From JALHOM01 sp964444225 (GTDB lineage: Bacteria; Patescibacteriota; Saccharimonadia; Saccharimonadales; 2-12-FULL-41-12): DNA of 62,526 nt. The stretch is taken from positions 1-62,526 of the forward strand of contig CAYUFM010000004.1 of NCBI GenBank assembly GCA_964444225.1. Reading direction: 5' to 3'. A program made the translations under genes and the position numbers. Below the pieces are notes generated by a model. The model ran no database searches, was not told where the DNA came from, and saw nothing but the letters and a program-made list of their open reading frames with translations. Positions 53,404 to 61,861 of this stretch are shown one piece after another (the first letter of the stretch is position 1; every line of letters starts with the position of its first letter).

Positions 53404-53445
53404 TATTTAGATATTGTTTTTATTGTAGTCCTAGTGCTTAATTTA

Positions 53446-55407
53446 TCATAATTTTTCTTTGATTTCGGCTATCATGTCGCGGAGTTCGGCTGCTTTTTCA
53501 AACTCTAGATTTGCAGACGCCAACTGCATCTGACGGTTTAAGTCACGAATTAGGTGCTGGTACTCATCCTTAGGAACTTTTTTAAGATCTAGGAGTGGCT
53601 TCTGGCTATCAGGCATGTCTGGTCTGATGCCTTTATCTATAGTCTTTAAAATACCCTCAGCTGTAATGCCATGTTTTTTGTTATAGGCCTCCTGGATTTT
53701 ACGCCTGCGATTAGTCTCACTAATTGCACGGTCCATACTGCCAGTTATGCGATCAGCATACATAATGACGCGACCATCAATATGCCTAGCTGCACGCCCT
53801 ATTGTCTGAACAAGCGCTTGCTCACTTCGCAAGAATCCTTCTTTATCGGCATCCAAGATTGCCACCAAGCTAACCTCAGGCAAATCCAGACCTTCTCGCA
53901 GAAGATTTATTCCGACCACAACATCATATATTCCCATACGTAAATCTCTCAGAATGTCAGAACGATCTAGTGTGTCAACTTCACTATGCAAGTAAGTTAC
54001 CTTAATTTTGAGCTCGGCTAAATATTCCGTCAGGTCTTCGCTCATTCTTTTAGTAAGCGTTGTCACCAGAACCCTGTGCCCCTTAGCTATGGTGTCACGA
54101 ATCTCTGCTATCAGATCATCAACCTGACCTTCTACTGGTCGTACTTCTATTTTTGGATCAACTAAGCCTGTCGGCCTGATCACCTGCTGAACTGGAGCCG
54201 GACTTCGGCTAAGCTCATACTCTGCTGGTGTTGCACTTACATAAATTACTTGATTTACATGACGCTCAAATTCTGTAAAGTTAAGTGGCCGGTTATCTAG
54301 CGCACTCGGAAGTCTAAATCCATGCTCTACCAAAACTTCCTTTCGCGCACGATCACCATTGTACATTCCTCTTACTTGCGGTATTGTCATGTGGCTTTCA
54401 TCTATTAATAACAGAAAATCATCGGGAAAATAATCAATCAAGGTTGCCGGCTGTTCACCCGGCTCACGATTAGTCAAATACCGGCTATAATTCTCGATTC
54501 CTTTAACAAAGCCTGTTTCTTCAAGCATCTCAAGGTCATAGTTTGTACGCTGTTCGAGTCTTTGGGCTTCCAGCAATTTACCCTGGCTTTTATATAACTT
54601 TAATCTCTCGGCTAATTCTTCTCGTATTTTCACTATCGCACCTACCAATTTTTCTTTTGGTGTAACATAGTGACTACCTGGATAAATACTAAGGCTACTT
54701 AGTGATTTAAGTATCTCGCCCGTTAAGGGATCGATCTGTGTTATTCGCTCGATCTCGTCACCAAAAAACTCAATCCGATAAGCTAGTTCTTCGCCGGCTG
54801 GGTAGACATCCACAACATCACCTTTTACTCGAAATGTGCTTCGATGAAAGTCAACATCATTTCGTTGATATTGAATATCGCTCAGGTGCCTAAGCAATTT
54901 ATCTCGCTTACGCGTTTCGCCAACTTTTATTTTTACGGCCAAATCTCCGTAATCCTCAACCGAGCCAATGCCGTAAATACAGCTCACACTGGCAATGATG
55001 ATCACATCTTTCCGGCTTAAAAGAGAGGAAGTGGCGGCATGTCGCAGCCTATCGATTTCTTCATTAATCTGACTGTCTTTTTCTATATATGTATCGCTAC
55101 GGGCAATATATGCTTCTGGCTGATAATAATCAAAATAACTAACAAAGTAGTGTACAGCCGCATCCGGAAAAAATTGTTTAAATTCGCTATATAACTGCGC
55201 CGCCAACGTTTTGTTGTGGCACAAAACCAAGGTAGTTTTTTGGGTCTTTTCAATAATATTGGCCATGGTAAAGGTTTTGCCGGAACCTGTTACACCCAGT
55301 AAAGTTTGTTCTTTGACGCCTTTTTTTAAGCCATCAATTAAAGCCTCAATAGCCACCGGCTGATCGCCGGTAGGCTTATACTCAGACTTCAACACGAACT
55401 TACTCAT
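53446..55407 (-). CDS. uvrB: excinuclease ABC subunit B
   Basis: 653-aa damage-verification helicase of nucleotide excision repair. Walker A is GVTGSGKTFTMA (about residue 41), followed by the beta-hairpin YYDYYQPEAYIA-type region (here FVSYFDYYQPEAYIARSDTYIEKD, about 90), DESH (about 338) and QTIGRAARHIDGRVIMYAD (about 540). A UVR motif closes the protein (ANLEFEKAAELRDMI, about 635). Length is typical. The ATG at 55407 is 29 bp downstream of the unknown 400-aa gene. Confidence 0.97.
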   Translation of the reverse strand: MSKFVLKSEYKPTGDQPVAIEALIDGLKKGVKEQTLLGVTGSGKTFTMANIIEKTQKTTLVLCHNKTLAAQLYSEFKQFFPDAAVHYFVSYFDYYQPEAYIARSDTYIEKDSQINEEIDRLRHAATSSLLSRKDVIIIASVSCIYGIGSVEDYGDLAVKIKVGETRKRDKLLRHLSDIQYQRNDVDFHRSTFRVKGDVVDVYPAGEELAYRIEFFGDEIERITQIDPLTGEILKSLSSLSIYPGSHYVTPKEKLVGAIVKIREELAERLKLYKSQGKLLEAQRLEQRTNYDLEMLEETGFVKGIENYSRYLTNREPGEQPATLIDYFPDDFLLLIDESHMTIPQVRGMYNGDRARKEVLVEHGFRLPSALDNRPLNFTEFERHVNQVIYVSATPAEYELSRSPAPVQQVIRPTGLVDPKIEVRPVEGQVDDLIAEIRDTIAKGHRVLVTTLTKRMSEDLTEYLAELKIKVTYLHSEVDTLDRSDILRDLRMGIYDVVVGINLLREGLDLPEVSLVAILDADKEGFLRSEQALVQTIGRAARHIDGRVIMYADRITGSMDRAISETNRRRKIQEAYNKKHGITAEGILKTIDKGIRPDMPDSQKPLLDLKKVPKDEYQHLIRDLNRQMQLASANLEFEKAAELRDMIAEIKEKL

Positions 55408-55436
55408 CCCTACATTGTAGCAACTTATTGAAGAGA

Positions 55437-56639
55437 TTAGTTTTCTAGGAATTTGTCGATGATTTCTTCGGCCACATGGTCATGTGTTAAATAACGCGCC
55501 CAGAGTTCTTCCCATAACCGACTTTTACCAAAACTTTTAGTGCTATGTTGAAAAGCGATTTTATTTGAAGCATTAGTAACTACATCAATTAAGTTCATGG
55601 AGACAACCGGATGATTCTCATTATGAAAAAAGCTGTACTCTAGATCACGCCAAAAGTTAAACCTAGGGTCATGGTCACTAAGTAAACGAAGGGCTGGACT
55701 AACCGAAAATTCTTCGTATGAAATATAGGGCTGTTCTATTCTGTTCATAAAATCTTCGTTACCTACCAAATGTCGATGTATACTATTCCAGCCAATTTCA
55801 GAAATTGCAGATGAAGCACGGATAATTCCTTGGTTTGCCACCTCGCAGAATTGTTGCCCAAAGTCCTTACGAACGCTCAAAGTTCTAAAATAAGCACTGT
55901 GTCGACGCATGTCAGATATGGATTCCAGAAGTGTTGCAGTTATAGCTAAAACATCTAGAGGAAACCGGCTTTTAGGTGGTACGAGGGTTAGATTACCGGT
56001 TTCATAGTTAGGCATTATTACTTTACTGGCATTAAAACCAGCCTTTTCAAGCTTAGGCATACGGCCAGCCTCAACCACCTCGAATGAAACCTTCTTTACG
56101 TCAAAATCACCAACCTTAAATTTTTTATAGTTTTGTTTAAATTTAGCCACCCAGTCTGGTGACTCTATTTCAAAAGCAAGAGTAATAATCTCGGTCACAG
56201 AATTTCGTTTTAATATAGAGTCAATTGACCTAAGACCCAGAGCCTTCATAAGTGTTTTTGGAGGCTGTTTCTTTAAAATATTTTTTATTACTGCAGGTTT
56301 ACAAACCCACACAGTGTTAGACGCTGAGTTTTTCTTAACCCATTTGGTAATTTTCTTCAGCACATCTTCCGGTTTGTCTTTTGGCAAGATTTTTAAATAA
56401 CTTTCCAGCCATTCATTATCAATCCTAGCGCGTTCTTGGAGGGCAAAATATAGCTCACTAGAGATAGTGTCCGTCGGATCAAGCCCAAGAATCTTTACAG
56501 CAGCAACGGCCCTCGCCCGCATGTCAGAATACAGCCTAAGGTCATGTCCATGCTTGCCCGACCTAGCTTCCCAGCCTTCAATTAAATGACTAAACCCTAC
56601 TCTATCGACATCGAGAATATCCGAAATCAACCTTGCCAT
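55437..56639 (-). CDS. hypothetical protein (400 aa)
   Basis: A 400-aa soluble, helix-rich protein without membrane segments. Visible pieces are a basic middle (KKITKWVKKN, FKQNYKKFK), MRRHSAYFRTLSVRKDFG at about 255, and HRHLVGNEDF (about 300). No nucleotide-binding loop or catalytic signature is apparent, and I recognise no family. It lies between uvrB and the PfkB kinase on the same strand, with 160 bp upstream that include a terminator-like hairpin. The strong ORF and normal codon use indicate a real gene. Confidence 0.7.
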   Translation of the reverse strand: MARLISDILDVDRVGFSHLIEGWEARSGKHGHDLRLYSDMRARAVAAVKILGLDPTDTISSELYFALQERARIDNEWLESYLKILPKDKPEDVLKKITKWVKKNSASNTVWVCKPAVIKNILKKQPPKTLMKALGLRSIDSILKRNSVTEIITLAFEIESPDWVAKFKQNYKKFKVGDFDVKKVSFEVVEAGRMPKLEKAGFNASKVIMPNYETGNLTLVPPKSRFPLDVLAITATLLESISDMRRHSAYFRTLSVRKDFGQQFCEVANQGIIRASSAISEIGWNSIHRHLVGNEDFMNRIEQPYISYEEFSVSPALRLLSDHDPRFNFWRDLEYSFFHNENHPVVSMNLIDVVTNASNKIAFQHSTKSFGKSRLWEELWARYLTHDHVAEEIIDKFLEN

Positions 56640-56711
56640 TTATCAAACACCCTCAATTATTGATTCGTGAAGACCTGGATTCAATACTGTAGTTTGGATA
56701 AATACCAGAGC

Positions 56712-56754
56712 ACAAAAAATGGGTCGTACGGTATGGTACGTTGGAGTTTTTTGT
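56712..56754 (-). terminator. hairpin with T-run after the PfkB kinase gene
   Basis: Outer arms ACAAAAAA (56712-56719) and TTTTTTGT (56747-56754) enclose an inner CGTAC/GTACG stem (56725-56729, 56736-56740) with unpaired bases between. On the minus strand the hairpin is followed by six T. It could end the kinase transcript. A 6-bp AT stem (CAAAAT-ACGC-ATTTTG) lies at about 56770. Confidence 0.4.
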
Positions 56755-56799
56755 CCCAGATTTTTATTCAAAATACGCATTTTGTATTTGAGCCGATCA

Positions 56800-57798
56800 C
56801 TAGATGCGTTCAGGCTTATACCATTCAGGGGCTTTTTTTAACAAATCTACTAATTCTCTTTCGCTCAGTAGGCCGGCCTGCGCACCGACATGTTGCACAA
56901 CATTCATAGAACTAATTGGCGCCCACTGCAATGCACCCTCAATTGTATTACCGCTAATTATCGATGCGACAAAAGTAGAAGTATAGGCATCACCGGCACC
57001 AGTTCGTTCAACCGGAGGCTTAGGATCGGGATAAAGTGGCATTTTAAACCTATTTTCGCCATCACTAGCATAGCTTCCCTTTGGACCGTCACTAATTACA
57101 ACAATTTTACAGCCCATGTCATGAAACCGATTAAATAAATCATGCAGGTCATCGTAGTTACCGCCAGTAATGAAGACTGCTTCTTCTCTGTTGCAAGCCA
57201 TTACATCACTATGAGCATAGATACGTTTAAGTCTCTCGGCTCCAGCCTTCATCTGGAAAGTACCTGGCTGGAAAGCTAGCTTCACTTCTGGATTATCATC
57301 AAGCCAATCAGCTATATCGTCGTGGCAATCTATAGCAGCTTCACCGATTGAACTTAAATATGTCCATTTCGGCACTTCCGATGGTTTAAATTTTGGCCAA
57401 TGATACTCATAGGCTACTTGGTTAACTAATATAGTTCTTTCTTCTTTATACCAAAGTACATAGTGATAATTTGTGGTTTTTTTTGAATTTATACGTATAA
57501 ACCTAGGGTCAACATCCTTTTTTTCAAGTGTTGCAATAATGTCCCGTCCAGCAGAGTCACCTCCGACGTTAGACACAAAGGCCGTGTCAAGACCAAGGCC
57601 GGCAAAGTTAACGGCAGCATTTGCAGAGTTACCTACGCCCTGAATAATTTCAGCATGATCAAATGGTATTTTAGTGCCAAAAGGCATAGACAGGACTAGC
57701 CCATCTTTTGATTCAGAAACACTCGCCTGGTCATCTAGCAATTTTATAAAAGCATCGGTTACGACATCACCTACACACAAAACGTCAATTTGACTCAT
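56800..57798 (-). CDS. PfkB-family carbohydrate kinase
   Basis: 332-aa ribokinase/PfkB-fold sugar kinase. The N-terminal GVGNSANAAVNFAGLGLDTAFVSNVG block (about residues 53-78) binds the sugar; the catalytic ERTGAGDAYTSTF (about 269-281) supplies the base Asp and anion hole. The phosphorylated sugar cannot be told from sequence; ribose, fructose or an adenosine-like nucleoside are all possible. It is 70 bp downstream of the aldolase gene and belongs to the sugar-phosphate cluster. Confidence 0.88.
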   Translation of the reverse strand: MSQIDVLCVGDVVTDAFIKLLDDQASVSESKDGLVLSMPFGTKIPFDHAEIIQGVGNSANAAVNFAGLGLDTAFVSNVGGDSAGRDIIATLEKKDVDPRFIRINSKKTTNYHYVLWYKEERTILVNQVAYEYHWPKFKPSEVPKWTYLSSIGEAAIDCHDDIADWLDDNPEVKLAFQPGTFQMKAGAERLKRIYAHSDVMACNREEAVFITGGNYDDLHDLFNRFHDMGCKIVVISDGPKGSYASDGENRFKMPLYPDPKPPVERTGAGDAYTSTFVASIISGNTIEGALQWAPISSMNVVQHVGAQAGLLSERELVDLLKKAPEWYKPERI

Positions 57799-57867
57799 TT
57801 ATCCCACCTTTTCCAAATATTTATACTATAGATTGTAAACGTAAGCATCTTTAATATCAATGCTTTT

Positions 57868-58785
57868 CTAGCCTGGTAGCCTAGCCTTGCCCGCCGATCC
57901 AAAGGCGTCAATTTTAGACTCTACTACCACCTGTACGGCACCTATTACCTCATCCATGAGCTTTATTACTGCAAATTCATCAGGACTTCCTTTAAGCACC
58001 TTTTCTAGAGTGTTGCGAAACGCAACTCGCATGTCTGAATTAATATTTATCTTTGACACACCAATTTTAGCCGCTTTTTCAAAGTAGTGCTCTGGGGTAC
58101 CGCTGCCACCATGTAAGCTAATATTGCAATCTACAGCGTTGCGTAGTTCCTGTAATAAGTCTAGGTCTAGTTTTTTTGGTACTGGGTACTTACCATGAAG
58201 ATTGCCAATTGCAGCAGCAAAGGTATCTATGCCAGTTGCGTCAACAAAAGCCTTTGTGCCTTCTGGTGTACTAAAGGTCTTTTTTATTTCGACGTAGTCG
58301 ATCTTTTCTTTGTGTACATTAGAGCTTCCACCAAAGTAGTGAGGTTCGCTTTCGACCAGTGCGCCGGTTAGCCTGGCGTATTCTACAACCATGCGTGTGT
58401 CGTTGATAATTTGCTCTTCGGATGCGTCATGGTTGGCCTGTGAAACATCGATATGTATAAATTCAAAGCCAGCTTCTATACCAGCGATCGCATCCTCTAC
58501 GCTAGGGCTGTGGTCTAGGTTTATGTAGATCTCAATTCCAAACTCATTTTTATAGTTGTCGACCATGTCACGGATGTTATCCAAACCCAGAGAGTCAACC
58601 TCGCCCTTGCTAACCTCTACTAAAACTGGAGATTTTTTAGAAATAGCAGCACGAACTACTGCTTTTAGCGTTTCTTGATTGTCTAGATTGAATGCACCTA
58701 CTGCAAAGCCTTCTGCTTTAGCCCGCATCATCAAGCCTCTAGCAGCTTGTGTGTTTTCTCTAATTTGTCGCAAAGTTAACGGCAT
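57868..58785 (-). CDS. class II fructose-bisphosphate/tagatose-bisphosphate aldolase
   Basis: 305 aa, zinc-dependent aldolase. The metal and catalytic blocks are NLDHSPS (about residue 82, the His of LDH), AIGNLHGKYP (about 180) and SLHGGSGTPE (about 205), with FIHIDVSQANHD replacing the usual MIDASHHPF-type block. It belongs to the class II FBA/KbaY group but the exact substrate (fructose-1,6- or another ketose-bisphosphate) is not certain. The start is ATG at 58785. It lies next to the PfkB kinase and near transketolase and epimerase genes. Confidence 0.9.
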   Translation of the reverse strand: MPLTLRQIRENTQAARGLMMRAKAEGFAVGAFNLDNQETLKAVVRAAISKKSPVLVEVSKGEVDSLGLDNIRDMVDNYKNEFGIEIYINLDHSPSVEDAIAGIEAGFEFIHIDVSQANHDASEEQIINDTRMVVEYARLTGALVESEPHYFGGSSNVHKEKIDYVEIKKTFSTPEGTKAFVDATGIDTFAAAIGNLHGKYPVPKKLDLDLLQELRNAVDCNISLHGGSGTPEHYFEKAAKIGVSKININSDMRVAFRNTLEKVLKGSPDEFAVIKLMDEVIGAVQVVVESKIDAFGSAGKARLPG

Positions 58786-58860
58786 ATCCCACCTTTTTTA
58801 TTGTTACTTTAATTTTAGCAGTAAAGCACTTGTGCTTACAACTAGAAACTATTAAAATTA

Positions 58861-58898
58861 CAATTATTACAATTGTTTGCAATTATTACAATTGTTTG
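58861..58898. repeat. tandem 19-bp direct repeat, two copies
   Basis: CAATTATTACAATTGTTTG occurs twice back to back (58861-58879 and 58880-58898). Each copy contains the palindrome ACAATTGT. The repeat covers the -35 box and spacer of the promoter of the lipoprotein gene, so it is a plausible double operator. Confidence 0.7.
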
Positions 58899-58905
58899 AT
58901 ATGAT
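58877..58905 (+). promoter_or_regulatory. promoter of the lipoprotein gene
   Basis: The -35 box TTGCAA (58877-58882) and -10 box TATGAT (58900-58905) have a 17-bp spacer and lie within and after the tandem repeat. A good Shine-Dalgarno sequence, AAGGAG (58917-58922), precedes the ATG at 58929. Confidence 0.6.
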
Positions 58906-58928
58906 ATATAAAAATTAAGGAGATTTAT

Positions 58929-59309
58929 ATGTTTGAAAATTTAGGTGAAAGAATAAAAAAGCCTCTCGCTATTACTGGTCTTGTTGCCACATCTTTCGGG
59001 TTTGTTGCATGCGGTCCAAGATTTCAACAACCGACTGATGGGAAAATTGATAGTCAGACGACTGATGATTCATTTTCGGTTACACACGATTACACGCCTG
59101 AAGGAATGAGAATAACCGAATATAGAAATAGAGGAAAATATTTAGCTGTGGACCAAACTTATGCATACTGCGATGGCCCTGACATGGTAGAATTTCCAGC
59201 AGGTGGGGGTAACAAAAAAACTGGTACTACTGTCATAACTCGATCAGCAGGTCACACTGCTTGCGAGGACGGGAAACTCAAACCTGAAGATTTTCTAATA
59301 GCTAATTAA
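58929..59309 (+). CDS. small lipoprotein
   Basis: 126 aa. A basic N-terminus, a hydrophobic stretch (about 14-27) and the lipobox GFVAC make Cys28 the likely lipidation site. The mature part is a polar, beta-type domain of about 98 residues with two further Cys (about 80 and 115). No family is recognised. It is on the + strand inside an otherwise minus-strand sugar-phosphate cluster and has its own promoter with a tandem repeat. It may be regulated independently and is exposed on the outer face of the membrane. Confidence 0.8.
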   Translation: MFENLGERIKKPLAITGLVATSFGFVACGPRFQQPTDGKIDSQTTDDSFSVTHDYTPEGMRITEYRNRGKYLAVDQTYAYCDGPDMVEFPAGGGNKKTGTTVITRSAGHTACEDGKLKPEDFLIAN

Positions 59310-59318
59310 ATTACTCAT

Positions 59319-60290
59319 CTAGCCAAGTAGTTGGTGGACGTTGAAGGAAATGTGTTTTGCTGTAAGACCAAAATGCTCTAGTAACTCGTCTGGGTTGCCG
59401 GATTCACCAAAACGATCTTTCATGCCCATGCGCAACATTTTAGTCGGCATACTTTCACCCAAAAGCTCGGCTATGGCTCCACCTAAGCCCCCGGCAACTT
59501 GTGCTTCTTCTACCGTTAAGACTAGCCCTGTCTTTGTAACGCTACCCAGAATAGTTGCAGAATCTAGGGGTTTTATTGTTGGCACGTGCACAACTTCTGC
59601 ATTTATTCCATCTTTTGCCAGCTTTTCCGCGGCCACTAAAGCCTGATAGGTCATTGTACCCGTAGCAAAGATTGAAATATCTTTGCCCTCACGATAAACA
59701 TAAGCCTTGCCTATCTCAAACGGCGCTTCTTCCGTGGTAATAATTGGTGTAGCTTCACGGGCTAGTCGCAAATATGCTGGCCTTGGGTCTTCAGCTAATG
59801 CCAGAGTCGCTTTCTTTGCCTCTAGACTATCTCCGGGGACTATGACTACCATGTTTGGTAACACACGCATTAAAGCAATGTCTTCAAGCATCTGATGTGT
59901 CGCTCCGTCGGGGCCAACACTAACTCCAGCGTGTGAGCCAACAACCTTAACCGGCCTATCATTAAGGCAAATCGTAGTTCTAATTTGCTCCCAGTTACGT
60001 CCCGGACTAAAGGCAGCGTAGCTGGAGACAAAAGGAATTTTGCCAACAGACGCCAGGCCAGAAGCAACCGTCACTAGATTTTGCTCGGCAACTCCAATCT
60101 CTACAAATCTATCCGGATATTGTTCCTTAAAAAAATTCATCTGCGTACTGTCGGTCAGGTCAGCACAAAGTGCAACTATCTGGTCATTTTCTCCACCAGC
60201 CTGAAGTAAACCTATGCCAAAGCCTTTTCGAATTGGCTCTTTGACAATATCTTTATCTAAAATATCTGCAACTAAATAATTTTTACTCAT
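59319..60290 (-). CDS. transketolase C-terminal subunit
   Basis: 323 aa, containing the transketolase pyrimidine-binding and C-terminal domains. FVEIGVAEQNLVTVASGLA (about residue 65) carries the Glu that activates thiamine diphosphate, and GVSVGPDGATHQMLEDIALM (about 120) is the substrate-binding loop. Its partner is the N-terminal subunit, whose gene overlaps its start by 8 bp. Such split transketolases occur in archaea and CPR bacteria. The gene ends next to the lipoprotein gene on the other strand. Confidence 0.93.
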   Translation of the reverse strand: MSKNYLVADILDKDIVKEPIRKGFGIGLLQAGGENDQIVALCADLTDSTQMNFFKEQYPDRFVEIGVAEQNLVTVASGLASVGKIPFVSSYAAFSPGRNWEQIRTTICLNDRPVKVVGSHAGVSVGPDGATHQMLEDIALMRVLPNMVVIVPGDSLEAKKATLALAEDPRPAYLRLAREATPIITTEEAPFEIGKAYVYREGKDISIFATGTMTYQALVAAEKLAKDGINAEVVHVPTIKPLDSATILGSVTKTGLVLTVEEAQVAGGLGGAIAELLGESMPTKMLRMGMKDRFGESGNPDELLEHFGLTAKHISFNVHQLLG

Positions 60291-61137
60291 GTTCGCCCCT
60301 TATTTTTCCCTGCAGAGTTCGCAGATCATGAAGGGCTTTTTTGGCTTCTTCGTGATTTGGTGGTTTACCATGCCATTTGTAGTCATACTCCATGAAATCT
60401 ATACCCTTGCCTGGAATGGTTTGAGCAATTATCATGACTGGCTTATTAACTATTGCTCTTGCTAGAGCGCAAGCATCTATAAACGCCTGGATGTTGTTGC
60501 CGTCTACTTCTAGAACATGCCAACCAAACGAGTCCCATTTAGCAGCCAAATCGCCCAGGGGCATAACTTCTTCTGTTGGTCCATCAATCTGTATGTTATT
60601 CCGGTCGGTAACTGCTATCAAGTTACCTAGCTTATTTTTGCCCGCAAACATTGCGGCCTCCCATACATTACCCTCGTCTTGCTCGCCATCACCCATAACC
60701 ACATAGACCCATCTGTGCAGATCATTATTAATCCGTAGCCCCATCGCCACACCAGCAGCCTGACTAAGTCCAGACCCTAACGGACCCGACGTATTCTCAA
60801 GACCCGGCAACTTGGTACGCTCAGGATGGCCTTGCAGTCGCGACCCAAACTTACGAAGAGTCTTTAGTTCCTCAATAGGAAAAAACCCTGCGTGAGCCAT
60901 AGTTGCGTACTGAACAGGCACACAGTGGCCATTGCTTAAGAAAAGGTAGTCGCGCTCTTCCCAATCTGGTTTTTTAGGATCATAGTTCAAAATATCAAAA
61001 TAAAAAGCCGTAAATATATCTGCTAGCCCTAACGGCCCAGCGCTATGTCCGCTACCGGCTTCTTCTAGCATTTTTATAATATCCTTGCGGATATCATTAG
61101 CTTTTACTTCAAGTTGTTCTATAGATATTTTTGCCAT
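60283..61137 (-). CDS. transketolase N-terminal subunit (thiamine-diphosphate domain)
   Basis: 284 aa, the thiamine-diphosphate-binding half of transketolase. GSGLSQAAGVAMGLR (about residue 120) and the ThDP motif VMGDGEQDEGNVWEAAMFA (about 152, GDG...N) are clear; HSAGPLGLADIFTAFYF and SNGHCVPVQYA precede them. With the C-terminal subunit it exchanges two-carbon units between sugar phosphates in the non-oxidative pentose phosphate route. The start is ATG at 61137, 1 bp after the pilin-like gene stop. Confidence 0.93.
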   Translation of the reverse strand: MAKISIEQLEVKANDIRKDIIKMLEEAGSGHSAGPLGLADIFTAFYFDILNYDPKKPDWEERDYLFLSNGHCVPVQYATMAHAGFFPIEELKTLRKFGSRLQGHPERTKLPGLENTSGPLGSGLSQAAGVAMGLRINNDLHRWVYVVMGDGEQDEGNVWEAAMFAGKNKLGNLIAVTDRNNIQIDGPTEEVMPLGDLAAKWDSFGWHVLEVDGNNIQAFIDACALARAIVNKPVMIIAQTIPGKGIDFMEYDYKWHGKPPNHEEAKKALHDLRTLQGKIRGEHE

Positions 61138-61138
61138 C

Positions 61139-61828
61139 TTATAAAAATTTAAATGTTTTAGTTACTAAAGTATCAAGGTCAGCCTTAGCGTCCGGGAAAT
61201 TATTTGCCTGTAGGTCATAGTAATTTATCGTATATGTTTTGCCTCTATAAAACGTCATATACCTTATGATCTTATCGCCCGGTTGTGGCCCAGCAAACGG
61301 CTCCGTACTACTAGTAAAGGTAGCTGAGTACTTTCCAGCTTCTAGCCCGCCGATTTTTACTGTCTCAGATACCGTAGCTTCATACGCTGGAGGCGTTAGA
61401 GCTAGATCTGAGCGCATATCCCCATCAAAGACAACGACTGCCATCTGGCCAGAGAAACCCGATGCACACACACCAGTGGATTCAGTATTTACACCGAACA
61501 ATACTGTCCCCGGATTACAATTCTCTGGAGATTTAGCAAATGTCCAAGTACCAGGATGCTTAAATTCATAGACTCCATCGGGGTCTTTGAAGGTCTTCCA
61601 GTCTGCCGTTGGATCGGGAGTCGACTCAGTTTTTTCAGGCTCATCCTTTTTTGCATCACTAGTTGAAGCTTTGTCGTTTTTCGCCTCAATTGAATTATGG
61701 GCGGTCAGCGCCTTGTCTACATCTTTATTAGCTTTAAAAACATAATAAACAGCGCCACCGATTATCACGAGTATTCCAGCAATTAACAACATTTGTACGG
61801 GCGCAAAACCTTTGTTATTTTTTCTCAT
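61139..61828 (-). CDS. pilin-like membrane protein of unknown function
   Basis: 229 aa. The N-terminus, a short basic segment, then Lys-Gly-Phe and a hydrophobic helix (about residues 10-30), resembles a prepilin signal with cleavage between Gly and Phe; the usual Glu at +5 is Gln here. A Lys/Asp/Ser linker (about 38-75) leads to a 150-residue globular domain (TWTFAKSPENC onward) with no recognised family. It is a candidate substrate of a prepilin peptidase or a membrane-anchored surface protein. It lies between the epimerase-like gene and the transketolase genes. Confidence 0.6.
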   Translation of the reverse strand: MRKNNKGFAPVQMLLIAGILVIIGGAVYYVFKANKDVDKALTAHNSIEAKNDKASTSDAKKDEPEKTESTPDPTADWKTFKDPDGVYEFKHPGTWTFAKSPENCNPGTVLFGVNTESTGVCASGFSGQMAVVVFDGDMRSDLALTPPAYEATVSETVKIGGLEAGKYSATFTSSTEPFAGPQPGDKIIRYMTFYRGKTYTINYYDLQANNFPDAKADLDTLVTKTFKFL

Positions 61829-61861
61829 ATCCCATCCTCATTATATAAATAGTATATACGC

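Noticed and set aside
58861..58898. Possible CRISPR array
   Set aside because: Two repeats are directly adjacent with no spacer and no cas genes are present.
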